Under the pieces are notes generated by a model. That model did not search any database. It worked only from the letters and a program-made list of their open reading frames with translations, and was not told where the DNA came from. 38,103 bases of DNA from a virus. This document shows, piece by piece, positions 1 through 6,064 of this stretch. Both the position numbers and the translations under genes were made by a program. The stretch lies in the IMG/VR virus record IMGVR_UViG_3300045996_003893, positions 1 through 38,103 of that record. One strand, 5' to 3'. The stretch's first letter is position 1, and each line of letters begins with the position of its first letter.

Positions 1-210
1 CCGCTGAGGTCCGCGCCGCTGAGGTCCGCGCCGCTGAGGTCCGCGTCGCGGAGGTCCGCGCCGCTGAGGTCCGCGCCGCTGAGGTCCGCGCCGCTGAGGT
101 CCGCGCCGCTGAGGTCCGCGCCGCTGAGGTCCGCGCCGCTGAGGTCCGCGTCGCGGAGGTTCGCGTCGCTGAGGTCCGCGCCGCGGAGGTTCGCGTCGCG
201 GAGGTTCGCG
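1..210. repeat. 15-bp tandem repeat array (about 14 units)
   Basis: The unit ccgctgaggtccgcg is repeated head to tail, with variants containing gtcgcggag or gaggttcgcg. On the minus strand each unit encodes one pentapeptide ([10 protein letters not shown] or ANLRD). Many adjacent units are identical at the DNA level, which points to recent slippage or unequal recombination rather than old, diverged repeats. The window is cut inside this array. Confidence 0.95.
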
Positions 211-326
211 CGGCCATCCCCATCCGCGGGCGCCGTGCGGATCACCGTACCCGTCCAGCGGTTGCGGATCTCAACCGTCCGCGCGGGTTCCTGCGCCGGG
301 CTGGCGCCCTGCTCCGGGGCGGTCAC
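1..326 (-). CDS. pentapeptide-repeat protein, N-terminal part (runs off the left edge)
   Basis: A GTG start at 326 gives a short leader with the motif [12 protein letters not shown], then tandem pentapeptides of the type A(D/N)LSG or A(D/N)LRD up to the window edge. Pentapeptide repeats fold as a right-handed quadrilateral beta-helix; in known proteins this fold mimics DNA or mediates protein contacts. The GTG overlaps the TGA of the gene upstream (GTGA), so translation is probably coupled. The missing C-terminus is very likely the partial ORF at 37775-38103. With a 4-nt end overlap (ccgc) the two halves make a 216-aa protein in frame. The DNA repeats are nearly identical, so the copy number may vary or be collapsed in assembly. 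The function in this phage is unknown. Confidence 0.8.
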   Translation of the reverse strand, partial: MTAPEQGASPAQEPARTVEIRNRWTGTVIRTAPADGDGRANLRDANLRGADLSDANLRDADLSGADLSGADLSGADLSGADLSGADLSGADLRDADLSGADLSGADLS

Positions 327-649
327 GCGGCCACCGCCGAGCGGGCGTGGTCGGCCGCGGGCGCCTCGAAGAGGTCGCGGGCCTCGTCGGCGGGCTCGAT
401 GACGAGGCACCCCGCCTCCTCCAGGATGCGGCGCGCCTCGGCCATGCTCAGCAGCGGCGGCATCGTGTCCGCCGCCAGGGCGTCCATCGCCCTCGGCAGC
501 TCGCCCGTGACGGTGAGGTGCAGCACCCGCAGCACGTCCTGCAGGAGCGCGCCGACCTCGGCGTCCCCGCACACCTCGACGGTGCGGGCGCGCGTCATCA
601 GGTCGCCGATGTGGCCGTGGAAGGCCGCGCGCTGGATCGTGTTCAGCAT
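323..649 (-). CDS. hypothetical protein, 108 aa
   Basis: Start chosen at the ATG at 649 ([10 protein letters not shown]), which has a GAGG-type ribosome site about 6 nt upstream; a longer frame to 802 has no such support and an Arg/Pro-rich shadow-like N-terminus. The protein is predicted helical and acidic at the C-terminus, with no motif I recognise. It lies between the leftward HTH gene (847-1128) and the pentapeptide gene, which it overlaps by 4 nt, so it belongs to the presumed early leftward operon. Confidence 0.6.
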   Translation of the reverse strand: MLNTIQRAAFHGHIGDLMTRARTVEVCGDAEVGALLQDVLRVLHLTVTGELPRAMDALAADTMPPLLSMAEARRILEEAGCLVIEPADEARDLFEAPAADHARSAVAA

Positions 650-811
650 CTTGCCTCGGTTCCTGGGGCTGGCTATCGTTCGAGGTGGAGGTCCGGGCCC
701 CTGAACCGGCCTCCACCGCCCCCGTGTCGCTCTTGCCAGCGGCCGGGGGCTCCCTCGTTTCTTGACCTGCCGGAACATCCGTCGTACATTCCCGAAGACC
801 AACCGAAACCA

Positions 812-836
812 CCCCCGCGCACACCCGCGTCGGGGG
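812..836 (-). terminator. weak hairpin after the leftward HTH gene
   Basis: Inverted repeat ccccc-gcgc / gcg-t-c-ggggg just downstream of the stop of the 847-1128 gene. On the minus strand it is followed by TGGTTT, a poor U-tract, so it may attenuate rather than stop transcription into the next gene. Confidence 0.35.
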
Positions 837-846
837 CGCTTCTGTT

Positions 847-1128
847 TCAGGCGGCTGCGGTCGCGGTGGTACGAAGGACCGCCTGCACCTCCTCGTCGGT
901 CAGCCGAATCCCCGTCCGCTGCTCGTGGTACCGGAGCACGCCGTCGAGCGCGTACTCGAGGCGTCCCGTGTCCTCCCGCTTCCGAGCCGCGAACTTCCCC
1001 CGCAGCTTCGCCGACTCGCGCACCCCCTGGGTGGTGAACCCCAGGATGCGCGCGGCAGCGGCGCCGCTGATGAAGCGCTCCGACTCGTGGTCGGCCGACC
1101 CCTTGGCGACGGAATCCTTGCGGGCCAT
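847..1128 (-). CDS. MerR/excisionase-like helix-turn-helix protein, 93 aa
   Basis: A small basic protein with a winged-helix or HTH pattern around residues 19-50 ([18 protein letters not shown], then a basic stretch [13 protein letters not shown]), followed by a short strand-like segment and a helix. This resembles excisionase or MerR-type DNA-binding domains. The ATG at 1128 has a clear GGAGAG ribosome site. It is the first leftward gene from the divergent immunity region, the place where lambdoid phages keep cro or an early activator. A Cro-like or early regulatory role is therefore likely; excisionase is the alternative. The DNA-binding call is inferred from pattern only. Confidence 0.65.
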   Translation of the reverse strand: MARKDSVAKGSADHESERFISGAAAARILGFTTQGVRESAKLRGKFAARKREDTGRLEYALDGVLRYHEQRTGIRLTDEEVQAVLRTTATAAA

Positions 1129-1181
1129 CCGTTTCTCTCCGTATCTTCGGGAACGCGCGTCCAACGTGCGTCTTGCGACTT

Positions 1182-1211
1182 TCGACAAGTTACGACAGGT
1201 TTGGACAACTG
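1182..1211. promoter_or_regulatory. candidate repressor operators: three 10-bp repeats
   Basis: Three adjacent, roughly helical-turn-spaced copies: tcgacaagtt (1182-1191), acgacaggtt (1192-1201) and tggacaactg (1202-1211). They share a core resembling nnGACAaxTT and lie between the divergent genes at 1128 (-) and 1231 (+), on top of the leftward promoter. This is typical of a phage genetic switch. Confidence 0.5.
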
Positions 1212-1215
1212 TCAA
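1187..1215 (-). promoter_or_regulatory. leftward early promoter, TTGACA-N17-TAACTT
   Basis: On the minus strand, TTGACA occupies 1215-1210 and TAACTT 1192-1187, with a 17-bp spacer. It faces the HTH gene starting at 1128. The spacer and both boxes are covered by the 10-bp repeats at 1182-1211, so a repressor bound there would block it. Confidence 0.6.
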
Positions 1216-1230
1216 GCGTTTCCCGACGGG

Positions 1231-1731
1231 ATGCCCACACGAGAGCAGCACCCCTTCGTCGCGGAGTTGGTGGCGGCCATGAAGGAGCGGAAGCTCCTGG
1301 ACGGGGAAGTCGCCGAGGCGATCGGCGTAGACCCGGTGACGATCCGCCGCTACAGGTTGGGCGAGTCGGGGAAGCAACCGCCCGCCGCGCAGCTGGCGCG
1401 GATCCGGGACTACCTCGCGACCCTGCCGCCCACACGGCGGAGGGAGCGGGAGCCCATCCCCCTCTCCGCTCGGCGGGCGGCGGATGAATTGGTGGTGGTG
1501 CCGACTGACGAGGTGTCAGCGGCCCAAGCGCTTCACGACCTGGTGACGCAGGCCGCGGTGCGTGGCGGGGCGGGAGAGGTGGCGGGGCTGCTCGCGAAGG
1601 CCGAGCAGATCAAAGCCTGTTTCACGCATCCGGACGCAATTGCGTACGCGGACGCGTGGATCGAGAAGATGCGCCAGACCATCGATGACCACAGCACATC
1701 CCGCAAAGCGTCACGGACTCCGCCTCGCTGA
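1231..1731 (+). CDS. XRE/CI-type repressor-like HTH protein, 166 aa
   Basis: Residues about 6-50 form a Cro/CI-like helix-turn-helix: LLDGEVAEAIGVDPVTIRRY followed by a basic stretch, with helix spacing normal for the family. The rest is helical, with no peptidase S24 (LexA-type) Ser-Lys dyad visible, so cleavage-driven induction is not evident. The ATG at 1231 is preferred over an upstream frame because it begins right after the divergent operator region and before the HTH; its ribosome site is weak (gacggg). The gene overlaps the TPR gene by 47 nt, suggesting co-transcription. By position it is the best candidate for the lysogeny repressor. Confidence 0.7.
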   Translation: MPTREQHPFVAELVAAMKERKLLDGEVAEAIGVDPVTIRRYRLGESGKQPPAAQLARIRDYLATLPPTRRREREPIPLSARRAADELVVVPTDEVSAAQALHDLVTQAAVRGGAGEVAGLLAKAEQIKACFTHPDAIAYADAWIEKMRQTIDDHSTSRKASRTPPR

Positions 1732-3055
1732 GGCGTGGCAGGTCGTCAGTCCGTCGTTCGCGCTGGCCGAGCAGGGGTCAGCGGAATTGGCGGCAATCCT
1801 CGCCGTTTCTGGCATCGACGTCGTCGAGGAGGAGAACCTCCCCTTCGCCTATTTCCTCGTGCCAGCCGTCGGCCACTTCCGGGCGCGGCTCCACATCTCG
1901 GCTTCGCTGCCGCTGCCGGTCCGGACGTTCATCAAGCTCCGTGCAGCGGGTACGCTCTGGCCGACGAGGCGCCCGCGTTCCGCCGAAGCCGTCGACGTCG
2001 CGGCGCTCGCGGGCCTGTTCCCATACGAGAGCTTCCTCGAGGAGAGCGACGAAGCGGCAGCCGAGACGGTGCGGGCCCTGGCCTCCTGCCCCTCTCTCTG
2101 GCACGGGGCGTCGCTGCGTACCCTCCTCGGCCTCGCGAACGATGTGCTGAAGCGGCTGTACCCGGCGCCGCCGCCCGCCGATGCGGCGGCATGTGAGGCC
2201 GCCTGCGAGGAGGCGTATCACGCCGGGCGCGCAGCGCGCATGGACGGACGCACGAAGGAGGCTGAGGGAGAGTTCCAACGAGCGGTGCGGCTCGGCCGCC
2301 TCGTCGAGCGCTGGGACATCGTGACGCTTTCCCGGCTGGGGATCGGTCGGACGCACTACCAGCGCGGGAACTACCCGAAGGCGCGCGCCGCGCTTGAGCG
2401 TGCGGTCGCGAGCGCGCGGCGGCACGAGCTGCACCGGATCGAGGGCATGGTGCACCACGCGCTGTTCCACCTCGCGGTGGATCGGGATCACCTGGCCGCG
2501 GCTGCCGAGCACGCTGATGCTGCGCGCCGGATGTACGAGGCGCACGGGGATGACGGGGCCGACCTCGCGCACCTGGCACACGATGTCGGGCATGCGTGGG
2601 TCGTTCAGGGCGACTACCGCGCGGCGCTGCCGTTGCTACTCTCCTCCGCCACGACGTTCGAGCGGATGGAGGCCCAGCTCGTGGCGTGGGGAGACGTCGC
2701 GCGCGCCGCCGGCGGCGCCGGCCGCCCGGGGTTGTATCGGAAGGCTCTGGGTATCGCGCTCAACCTGCTCGCGAAGGCACCCACGGAGGAGCATGCCGCC
2801 GAGGCGTTGCTCGGCCTCGCGCGTGGCGCCCGTTCGCTCGGCTTCCGTGACGACGCGCACGCGTTCGCCCGAATGGCGATGGAAGTGGCGGAGAAGCGCG
2901 GAGAGGCAAGGTGGCTGATGGAGGCCGGGGCCGTCGTGGATTCCCTGCACGACGAGCCAGCGCGGAGCAGGCAATCGCCCACCCCGCGCTCTCGCGAAGG
3001 CCAGTCGCGAAGAAGGCTCGCTCGTGGACTACTCGCCAGCTTGAAGCCGGCGTAG
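1685..3055 (+). CDS. TPR-repeat protein paired with the repressor, 456 aa
   Basis: Residues about 1-130 form a globular N-domain and about 145-430 hold roughly six tetratricopeptide-like helical pairs (GRTHYQRGNYPKARAALERA, HVFQ-type GDYRAALPLL segments, HAADALLGLARGAR-like helices). TPRs are protein-binding scaffolds. The N-domain is arranged loosely like an ImmA/IrrE-type domain (strand, then a segment ending in VRTFIKLRAAGTLW) but has no HExxH zinc motif, so this comparison is weak. The start at 1685 (MTTAHPAKRH) is chosen because the upstream extension is Arg-rich shadow sequence. Overlapping the repressor gene, it may act as a partner, antirepressor or signal sensor; this is inference. 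Confidence 0.65.
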   Translation: MTTAHPAKRHGLRLAEAWQVVSPSFALAEQGSAELAAILAVSGIDVVEEENLPFAYFLVPAVGHFRARLHISASLPLPVRTFIKLRAAGTLWPTRRPRSAEAVDVAALAGLFPYESFLEESDEAAAETVRALASCPSLWHGASLRTLLGLANDVLKRLYPAPPPADAAACEAACEEAYHAGRAARMDGRTKEAEGEFQRAVRLGRLVERWDIVTLSRLGIGRTHYQRGNYPKARAALERAVASARRHELHRIEGMVHHALFHLAVDRDHLAAAAEHADAARRMYEAHGDDGADLAHLAHDVGHAWVVQGDYRAALPLLLSSATTFERMEAQLVAWGDVARAAGGAGRPGLYRKALGIALNLLAKAPTEEHAAEALLGLARGARSLGFRDDAHAFARMAMEVAEKRGEARWLMEAGAVVDSLHDEPARSRQSPTPRSREGQSRRRLARGLLASLKPA

Positions 3056-3057
3056 AC

Positions 3058-3243
3058 CTACGCGCAGCAGCGCCCTCCCTGCGGCCCAACCCACCCGGAG
3101 TCGCACGTCGTGCAGGGGATGCTGTCGGCGCGCAGGTTCGCCGGCGCGCGATCGGTCGCGGTCGGGATGTCCGAGCAGGCACCGAGGGCGGAGAGGCCGG
3201 CGGCGAGGGTGAGCCCGGCGATGGTGCGAAGCGTGGTGCGCAT
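3058..3243 (-). CDS. small Cys-rich lipoprotein, 61 aa
   Basis: The N-terminus is a lipoprotein signal peptide (MRTTLRTIAGLTLAAGLSAL) with lipobox LGAC, cysteine 23 being the lipidation site. The mature part of about 39 residues ends with CTTCDSGWVGPQGGRCCA, four further cysteines in a compact Gly-rich tail. The ATG at 3243 has a strong AGGAGA site. It lies convergent to the TPR gene, with only 2 nt between the stops. The mature product would sit in the envelope of a Gram-negative host. It could alter the lysogen's surface or be a host gene picked up as cargo; its function is unknown. Confidence 0.7.
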   Translation of the reverse strand: MRTTLRTIAGLTLAAGLSALGACSDIPTATDRAPANLRADSIPCTTCDSGWVGPQGGRCCA

Positions 3244-3266
3244 GGTGTCTCCTGCGGGAGGGGGAG

Positions 3267-3317
3267 GCGGTGCGCTCGAGCGCACCGCAGATGGTCGGCG
3301 CCAGAGGCGGCGCCGAC
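3267..3317 (-). promoter_or_regulatory. 22-bp palindrome plus second hairpin upstream of the lipoprotein gene
   Basis: Positions 3267-3288 are a perfect palindrome (half-site GCGGTGCGCTC). Positions 3294-3302 and 3309-3317 (GTCGGCGCC / GGCGCCGAC, 6-nt loop) form a second hairpin. On the minus strand both would lie in the leader of the lipoprotein mRNA, the second ending about 11 nt before the ribosome site. They may be an operator, an attenuator or mRNA-stability hairpins. Confidence 0.55.
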
Positions 3318-3521
3318 GTTTCACGCCTGTGGGTGATGTGGTTGCGGCCTGAGAACATACGCGTGCGGCCCCGTGCGGGACCACATCCTCGAGGACAGGA
3401 ACCGCGTGGGTGGGGCCCTTGCACTTCACCGCTGGCGACTCGAGGCCCCAAGCGCCGGCAACCGCGCACGGCCTGCGTCGGTTCGGCGGCTAGATGGGCA
3501 ACGGGGAACTAAGGAGACGCG

Positions 3522-3731
3522 ATGCGAGGGATTTTCGGCAACGGGAACCGCAGCGGCGGCGCTGCGGGCGGCGGTACCAGATCGGGGGGCGCCGCGGGGA
3601 GCGGCACCAGGTCCGGAGGCCCGTACGGCGGTGGGAGCCGAGTCGGCGTCCTGGTGGGCGGTGGCACCCAGGGAACCCTGCTCGGCAGCGGGAACCGCAC
3701 GGGCGGCGGCACGGCCGGGAGCGGCTCGTGA
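3522..3731 (+). CDS. Gly-rich decapeptide-repeat micro-protein, 69 aa
   Basis: The protein is almost wholly Gly/Ser/Thr/Arg/Asn, with a roughly 10-residue period: GNGNRSGG, GGGTRSGG, GSGTRSGG, GGGSRVGV, GGGTQGTL, GSGNRTGG. The ATG at 3522 has an excellent AAGGAG ribosome site 6 nt upstream, which argues that it is real despite the low complexity. There is no signal peptide or membrane segment. It is followed by a related ORF and a 59-aa ORF in one small rightward operon. A regular G-x-G-x-R-x-G-G repeat could form a beta-solenoid or polyglycine-type fold; no function is assigned. Confidence 0.6.
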   Translation: MRGIFGNGNRSGGAAGGGTRSGGAAGSGTRSGGPYGGGSRVGVLVGGGTQGTLLGSGNRTGGGTAGSGS

Positions 3732-3745
3732 GCGAGGGGATGCTG

Positions 3746-3916
3746 ATGGGACGAAGCGGCCGCGCCTCGTCGGGCGGTCCCGTGGGGTCCGGTACACGCT
3801 CGGACTCCCTCGTCGGGGGCATCGGCTGCTCCGGCGGGACGTACGGATCGGGGACGCGCGTGCCCATCGCGGGCAGCGTCCGAAGGACACCCGTTCGACA
3901 GGGGGCGGCACGATGA
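3746..3916 (+). CDS. second Gly-rich micro-protein, 56 aa
   Basis: A diverged relative of the preceding gene: MGRSGRASSGGPVGSGTRSD, later GTYGSGTRVP, with the same GSGTR signature and decad spacing but fewer repeats and one Cys. The ATG at 3746 has a GAGGGG site at good spacing; ATG 3740 and GTG 3728 (overlapping the previous stop) are alternatives. It overlaps the next gene by 4 nt (ATGA). Duplication of a small repeat protein in tandem is the likely origin. Confidence 0.5.
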   Translation: MGRSGRASSGGPVGSGTRSDSLVGGIGCSGGTYGSGTRVPIAGSVRRTPVRQGAAR

Positions 3917-4092
3917 ACGACCAGCAACTGCTCACGAAGCTCGAGCAACAGGGCATGATGGAGCGAGGCGAGATGCTCCCGGACGAGACACTGACGCAGT
4001 TCGCCATTCGCCGAGGGTGGGCCGGCGAGGAGGAGTTCGCCGGTGGCGAGACGCTGTTCCAGGTGCTCACCGCACGCGGCCTGCTGACGTGA
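3913..4092 (+). CDS. hypothetical protein, 59 aa
   Basis: Starts at an ATG overlapping the previous stop (ATGA), so it is probably translated by coupling. The sequence MNDQQLLTKLEQQGMMERGE continues as an acidic, helical small protein ending LFQVLTARGLLT. Its acidic, helix-rich composition contrasts with the two basic Gly-rich neighbours, so it may bind or chaperone them. I do not recognise the family. Confidence 0.6.
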   Translation: MNDQQLLTKLEQQGMMERGEMLPDETLTQFAIRRGWAGEEEFAGGETLFQVLTARGLLT

Positions 4093-4105
4093 GCCGCGTC
4101 GGCTG

Positions 4106-4687
4106 ATGCTGCGGACGCACGTCCTCGCCGCGTACGAGGAGGCTCTCGCGCGCGGCGAGTCGCTGTCGATCGACCAGCAGCGGCAGCTCGCGGCCGAGGT
4201 GCGCCGCCTGCTGGAGCGCGGCGGCGCGGCCGACTTGCCGCCGCGGGTGGAGCCGGTGCCCGAGCCGCGCGCCTCGCGCGTGGCCGTCACCGCCGAGCCG
4301 AGGGGGCGCAGCGCCGGCGGGCCCGAGGTGGAGCGCATCCGTGAGGCGCTGGCGGTGGCCGTCGATCGCGACGGACTGCGGCCGACGGCGCGCGAGGTGG
4401 CGGCGAGGGCGGCCGGGAGGATCACGCCGACTGGCCTGCAGAAGTTCCTCGACGGCGGCCAGCCGTACTCGCGGACGCTGATGGCCTACCGGATCTGGTA
4501 CGTCCACCAGGTCCAGGGCGGGCGCATCCCGCTGGATGAGGAGGCGCAGCGCGTCGCGTTGGCCGTCCTCCTCGCCGACTTCGGTCCGCTGGAGCGGCAG
4601 CTGCTGGTGGAGCGGGTGAAGCGGCAGTACCGAGAGCGGGGACAGGCGCCGCCGCGGTGGCTCGCGGACGAGGATGAAACCTCTTGA
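4106..4687 (+). CDS. HTH-like protein with PTGL-KFLDG signature, 193 aa
   Basis: Residues 92-134 contain an HTH-like block, TAREVAARAAGRITPTGLQKFLDG, followed by PYS-T and R-WY. A second protein in this window (32409-32669) carries the same block. Residues 1-40 are helical, and a Pro/Arg-rich linker (41-70) joins the halves. The C-terminus is helical and basic. No strong ribosome site is seen at 4106; the gene follows the 59-aa ORF by 13 nt. Its stop codon overlaps the -35 box of the promoter at 4684. It is likely a DNA-binding regulator, possibly of that promoter. Confidence 0.6.
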   Translation: MLRTHVLAAYEEALARGESLSIDQQRQLAAEVRRLLERGGAADLPPRVEPVPEPRASRVAVTAEPRGRSAGGPEVERIREALAVAVDRDGLRPTAREVAARAAGRITPTGLQKFLDGGQPYSRTLMAYRIWYVHQVQGGRIPLDEEAQRVALAVLLADFGPLERQLLVERVKRQYRERGQAPPRWLADEDETS

Positions 4688-4711
4688 CATTATAGTCCAT
4701 TGGATTATAAT
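4684..4711 (+). promoter_or_regulatory. consensus sigma70-type promoter TTGACA-N16-TATAAT
   Basis: TTGACA at 4684-4689 and TATAAT at 4706-4711 match both consensus hexamers perfectly, with a 16-bp spacer, in a stretch strikingly AT-rich for this genome. It reads into the gene starting at 4757, leaving a leader of about 40 nt. The operator at 4689-4711 covers the spacer and the -10 box. Confidence 0.85.
4689..4711. promoter_or_regulatory. 23-bp operator-like palindrome over the promoter
   Basis: Near-perfect inverted repeat with half-site ATTATAgTCCA and partner TGGAtTATAAT, meeting at 4700. It overlaps the -10 box and nearly the whole spacer, so a dimeric repressor bound here would exclude RNA polymerase. 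No second copy was noticed in the window. Confidence 0.7.
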
Positions 4712-4756
4712 GAACGGAGAGACGCACGGCACGCCACCTTTTCCGGAGCCCGATCC

Positions 4757-5257
4757 ATGACCGCCACGTCGACCACGGACACCTACGATGCGACCCTCGC
4801 CGAGGCGACGGCGCTGCTGATCGCCCGCCTCGGGCGCGCCGGGGGCGAGTGGCCCGAGGGGGAGATGGTCAAGGCGGCGAGCGACGCCCTGGGCAACGTG
4901 TGGTACGACGGCATCTCCGTCCCGGCGTGGGTGAACGCGGCCGACGCGATCCTGCAGGGACAGGCGACCGGCCCCACGGCGACTGCCCAGCAGCTCGTGG
5001 AGGCGCGCGAGATCGCGGACGCGCAGGGGACGACCGTGTGCATCGTGGAGGGCGACGGCACCGTGTTCGTGTGGGGTCGCGCCCTGGATCGTCTCAGCCC
5101 CCGGGCGCTCGTGCTGGCCACGGTGGAGCCGACGGCCTGGCGGGAGCGCCGGGAGCGCGAGGCGGCGGAGAGGATGGCTGCGGACGCCGCCGCCCAGGCG
5201 GAGTCGGACGCGCAGTGGTACGGCGCGATCGACACCCGCGCCGCGGAGCGGGAGTGA
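4757..5257 (+). CDS. hypothetical protein, 166 aa
   Basis: The ATG at 4757 (MTATSTTDTYD) has a GGAG site 9 nt upstream and lies just below the consensus promoter; an ATG at 4700 lies inside the promoter and is rejected. Residues about 10-65 are helical, about 80-125 are strand-like (TTVCIVEGDGTVFVWGRALD), and the end is an Arg/Glu/Ala-rich helix that may form a coiled coil. It overlaps the next gene by 4 nt (GTGA). The strong, apparently repressible promoter suggests the product is needed quickly or must be kept tightly off. The family is not recognised. Confidence 0.65.
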   Translation: MTATSTTDTYDATLAEATALLIARLGRAGGEWPEGEMVKAASDALGNVWYDGISVPAWVNAADAILQGQATGPTATAQQLVEAREIADAQGTTVCIVEGDGTVFVWGRALDRLSPRALVLATVEPTAWRERREREAAERMAADAAAQAESDAQWYGAIDTRAAERE

Positions 5258-5796
5258 GCTTCGCGACGCGCGACGCCGCCGCGGTGAGGGTAGTCGAGGA
5301 CGAGAGCACGCGCCTGGCGTTCGTCCGCGCCCGCATGACGATGGTGCGAGGGGCCGGGGACCTTCTCCCTCCCCCGCTTCGCAACCGCCTGGTCCGGGCG
5401 CTGGAACTCATCGGCCGCGTCGACAGCATCGACCGCAGCCGCCTGGAGCGGGAGGCGCGAGGACTGGAGGCCTATCTCCGCCGCGGCGTCGACCCCGCGG
5501 TTCGGGGTTTGGTGGGGGACGTCGCAGCGGCAGCGAGTGCCGCCCTCGTCGTTCCGCCGGATGAGGCCGACGAGGGCGAGCCCACTCAGGAGGCCGCGGC
5601 GCTGGGCGCGCGCATCGAGGCGTTGTGGATGCGGAGGACCGGGGCAAAGTCCCCGCGCGGGGCGCGCGCATGGATGGCGCGGACGTGGCGCGTCCAGCCG
5701 CTCACCGTGTCCCGCTGGCTCTCCGGAGCCCGAGCGTTCGATGGCCCGGCGCTGGCGTTCCTCGAGCATCTGGAGGAGTGCCGCGCGCCGGAGTAG
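5254..5796 (+). CDS. protein with C-terminal HTH, 180 aa
   Basis: Starts at a GTG overlapping the previous stop (GTGA). The C-terminal 40 residues contain WMARTWRVQPLTVSRWLSG, a YdaS/Cro-like helix-turn-helix pattern whose recognition helix carries TVSRW. The N-terminal two thirds are helical (RLEREARGLEAYLRRG). Co-transcribed with the 4757 gene from the consensus promoter, it is a plausible autorepressor acting on the palindrome at 4689-4711. It is the last rightward gene before the terminator cluster. Confidence 0.6.
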   Translation: MSFATRDAAAVRVVEDESTRLAFVRARMTMVRGAGDLLPPPLRNRLVRALELIGRVDSIDRSRLEREARGLEAYLRRGVDPAVRGLVGDVAAAASAALVVPPDEADEGEPTQEAAALGARIEALWMRRTGAKSPRGARAWMARTWRVQPLTVSRWLSGARAFDGPALAFLEHLEECRAPE

Positions 5797-5798
5797 GG

Positions 5799-5869
5799 CC
5801 CCGCTCCGGCGGGGGTAGACCGTGATCGTCCAGCACGCACGAGTAGAAGTGGTCCCCGCCCCGGCGGGG
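5799..5869. terminator. two short GC hairpins after the rightward block
   Basis: CCCCGC-TCCG-GCGGGG at 5799-5814 and CCCCGCC-CC-GGCGGGG at 5854-5869. Neither has a U-tract. They lie between the last rightward gene and the strong hairpin at 5875. Confidence 0.4.
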
Positions 5870-5874
5870 GATCC

Positions 5875-5916
5875 GTGAAGCGCCCCGGCATCCTTGCGGA
5901 TGCCGGGGCGCTTCAC
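5875..5916. terminator. 19-bp perfect hairpin between converging gene blocks
   Basis: GTGAAGCGCCCCGGCATCC (5875-5893), loop TTGC, then its exact complement (5898-5916). It sits between rightward genes ending at 5796 and leftward genes ending at 6065, as expected of a bidirectional terminator, although no clear T-tract follows on either strand. The remaining gap up to 6064 holds only a short hexamer repeat. Confidence 0.65.
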
Positions 5917-6000
5917 CTTGCCCACCCCTCAATCGCGGTAGGAGATTCGGACACGATCTCAGAACCCGCACCGCCGCGCCGTCCACCGATCCCCCCCAAC

Positions 6001-6030
6001 CACCGCCACCGCCACCGCCACCGCCACCGC
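6001..6030. repeat. (CACCGC)5 hexamer repeat
   Basis: Five exact tandem copies of CACCGC in the non-coding gap downstream of the endolysin gene. This is a simple slippage-type repeat. Confidence 0.9.
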
Positions 6031-6064
6031 GGCGTACCCCGTCCGCACCGCACGCGTTGCTCCC

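Noticed and set aside
1-210. Possible CRISPR array
   Set aside because: The repeats are contiguous 15-bp units with no spacers and encode pentapeptides.
3029-3469. 146-aa leftward frame over the lipoprotein gene
   Set aside because: Wrong frame; the 61-aa frame has a signal peptide, lipobox and strong ribosome site.
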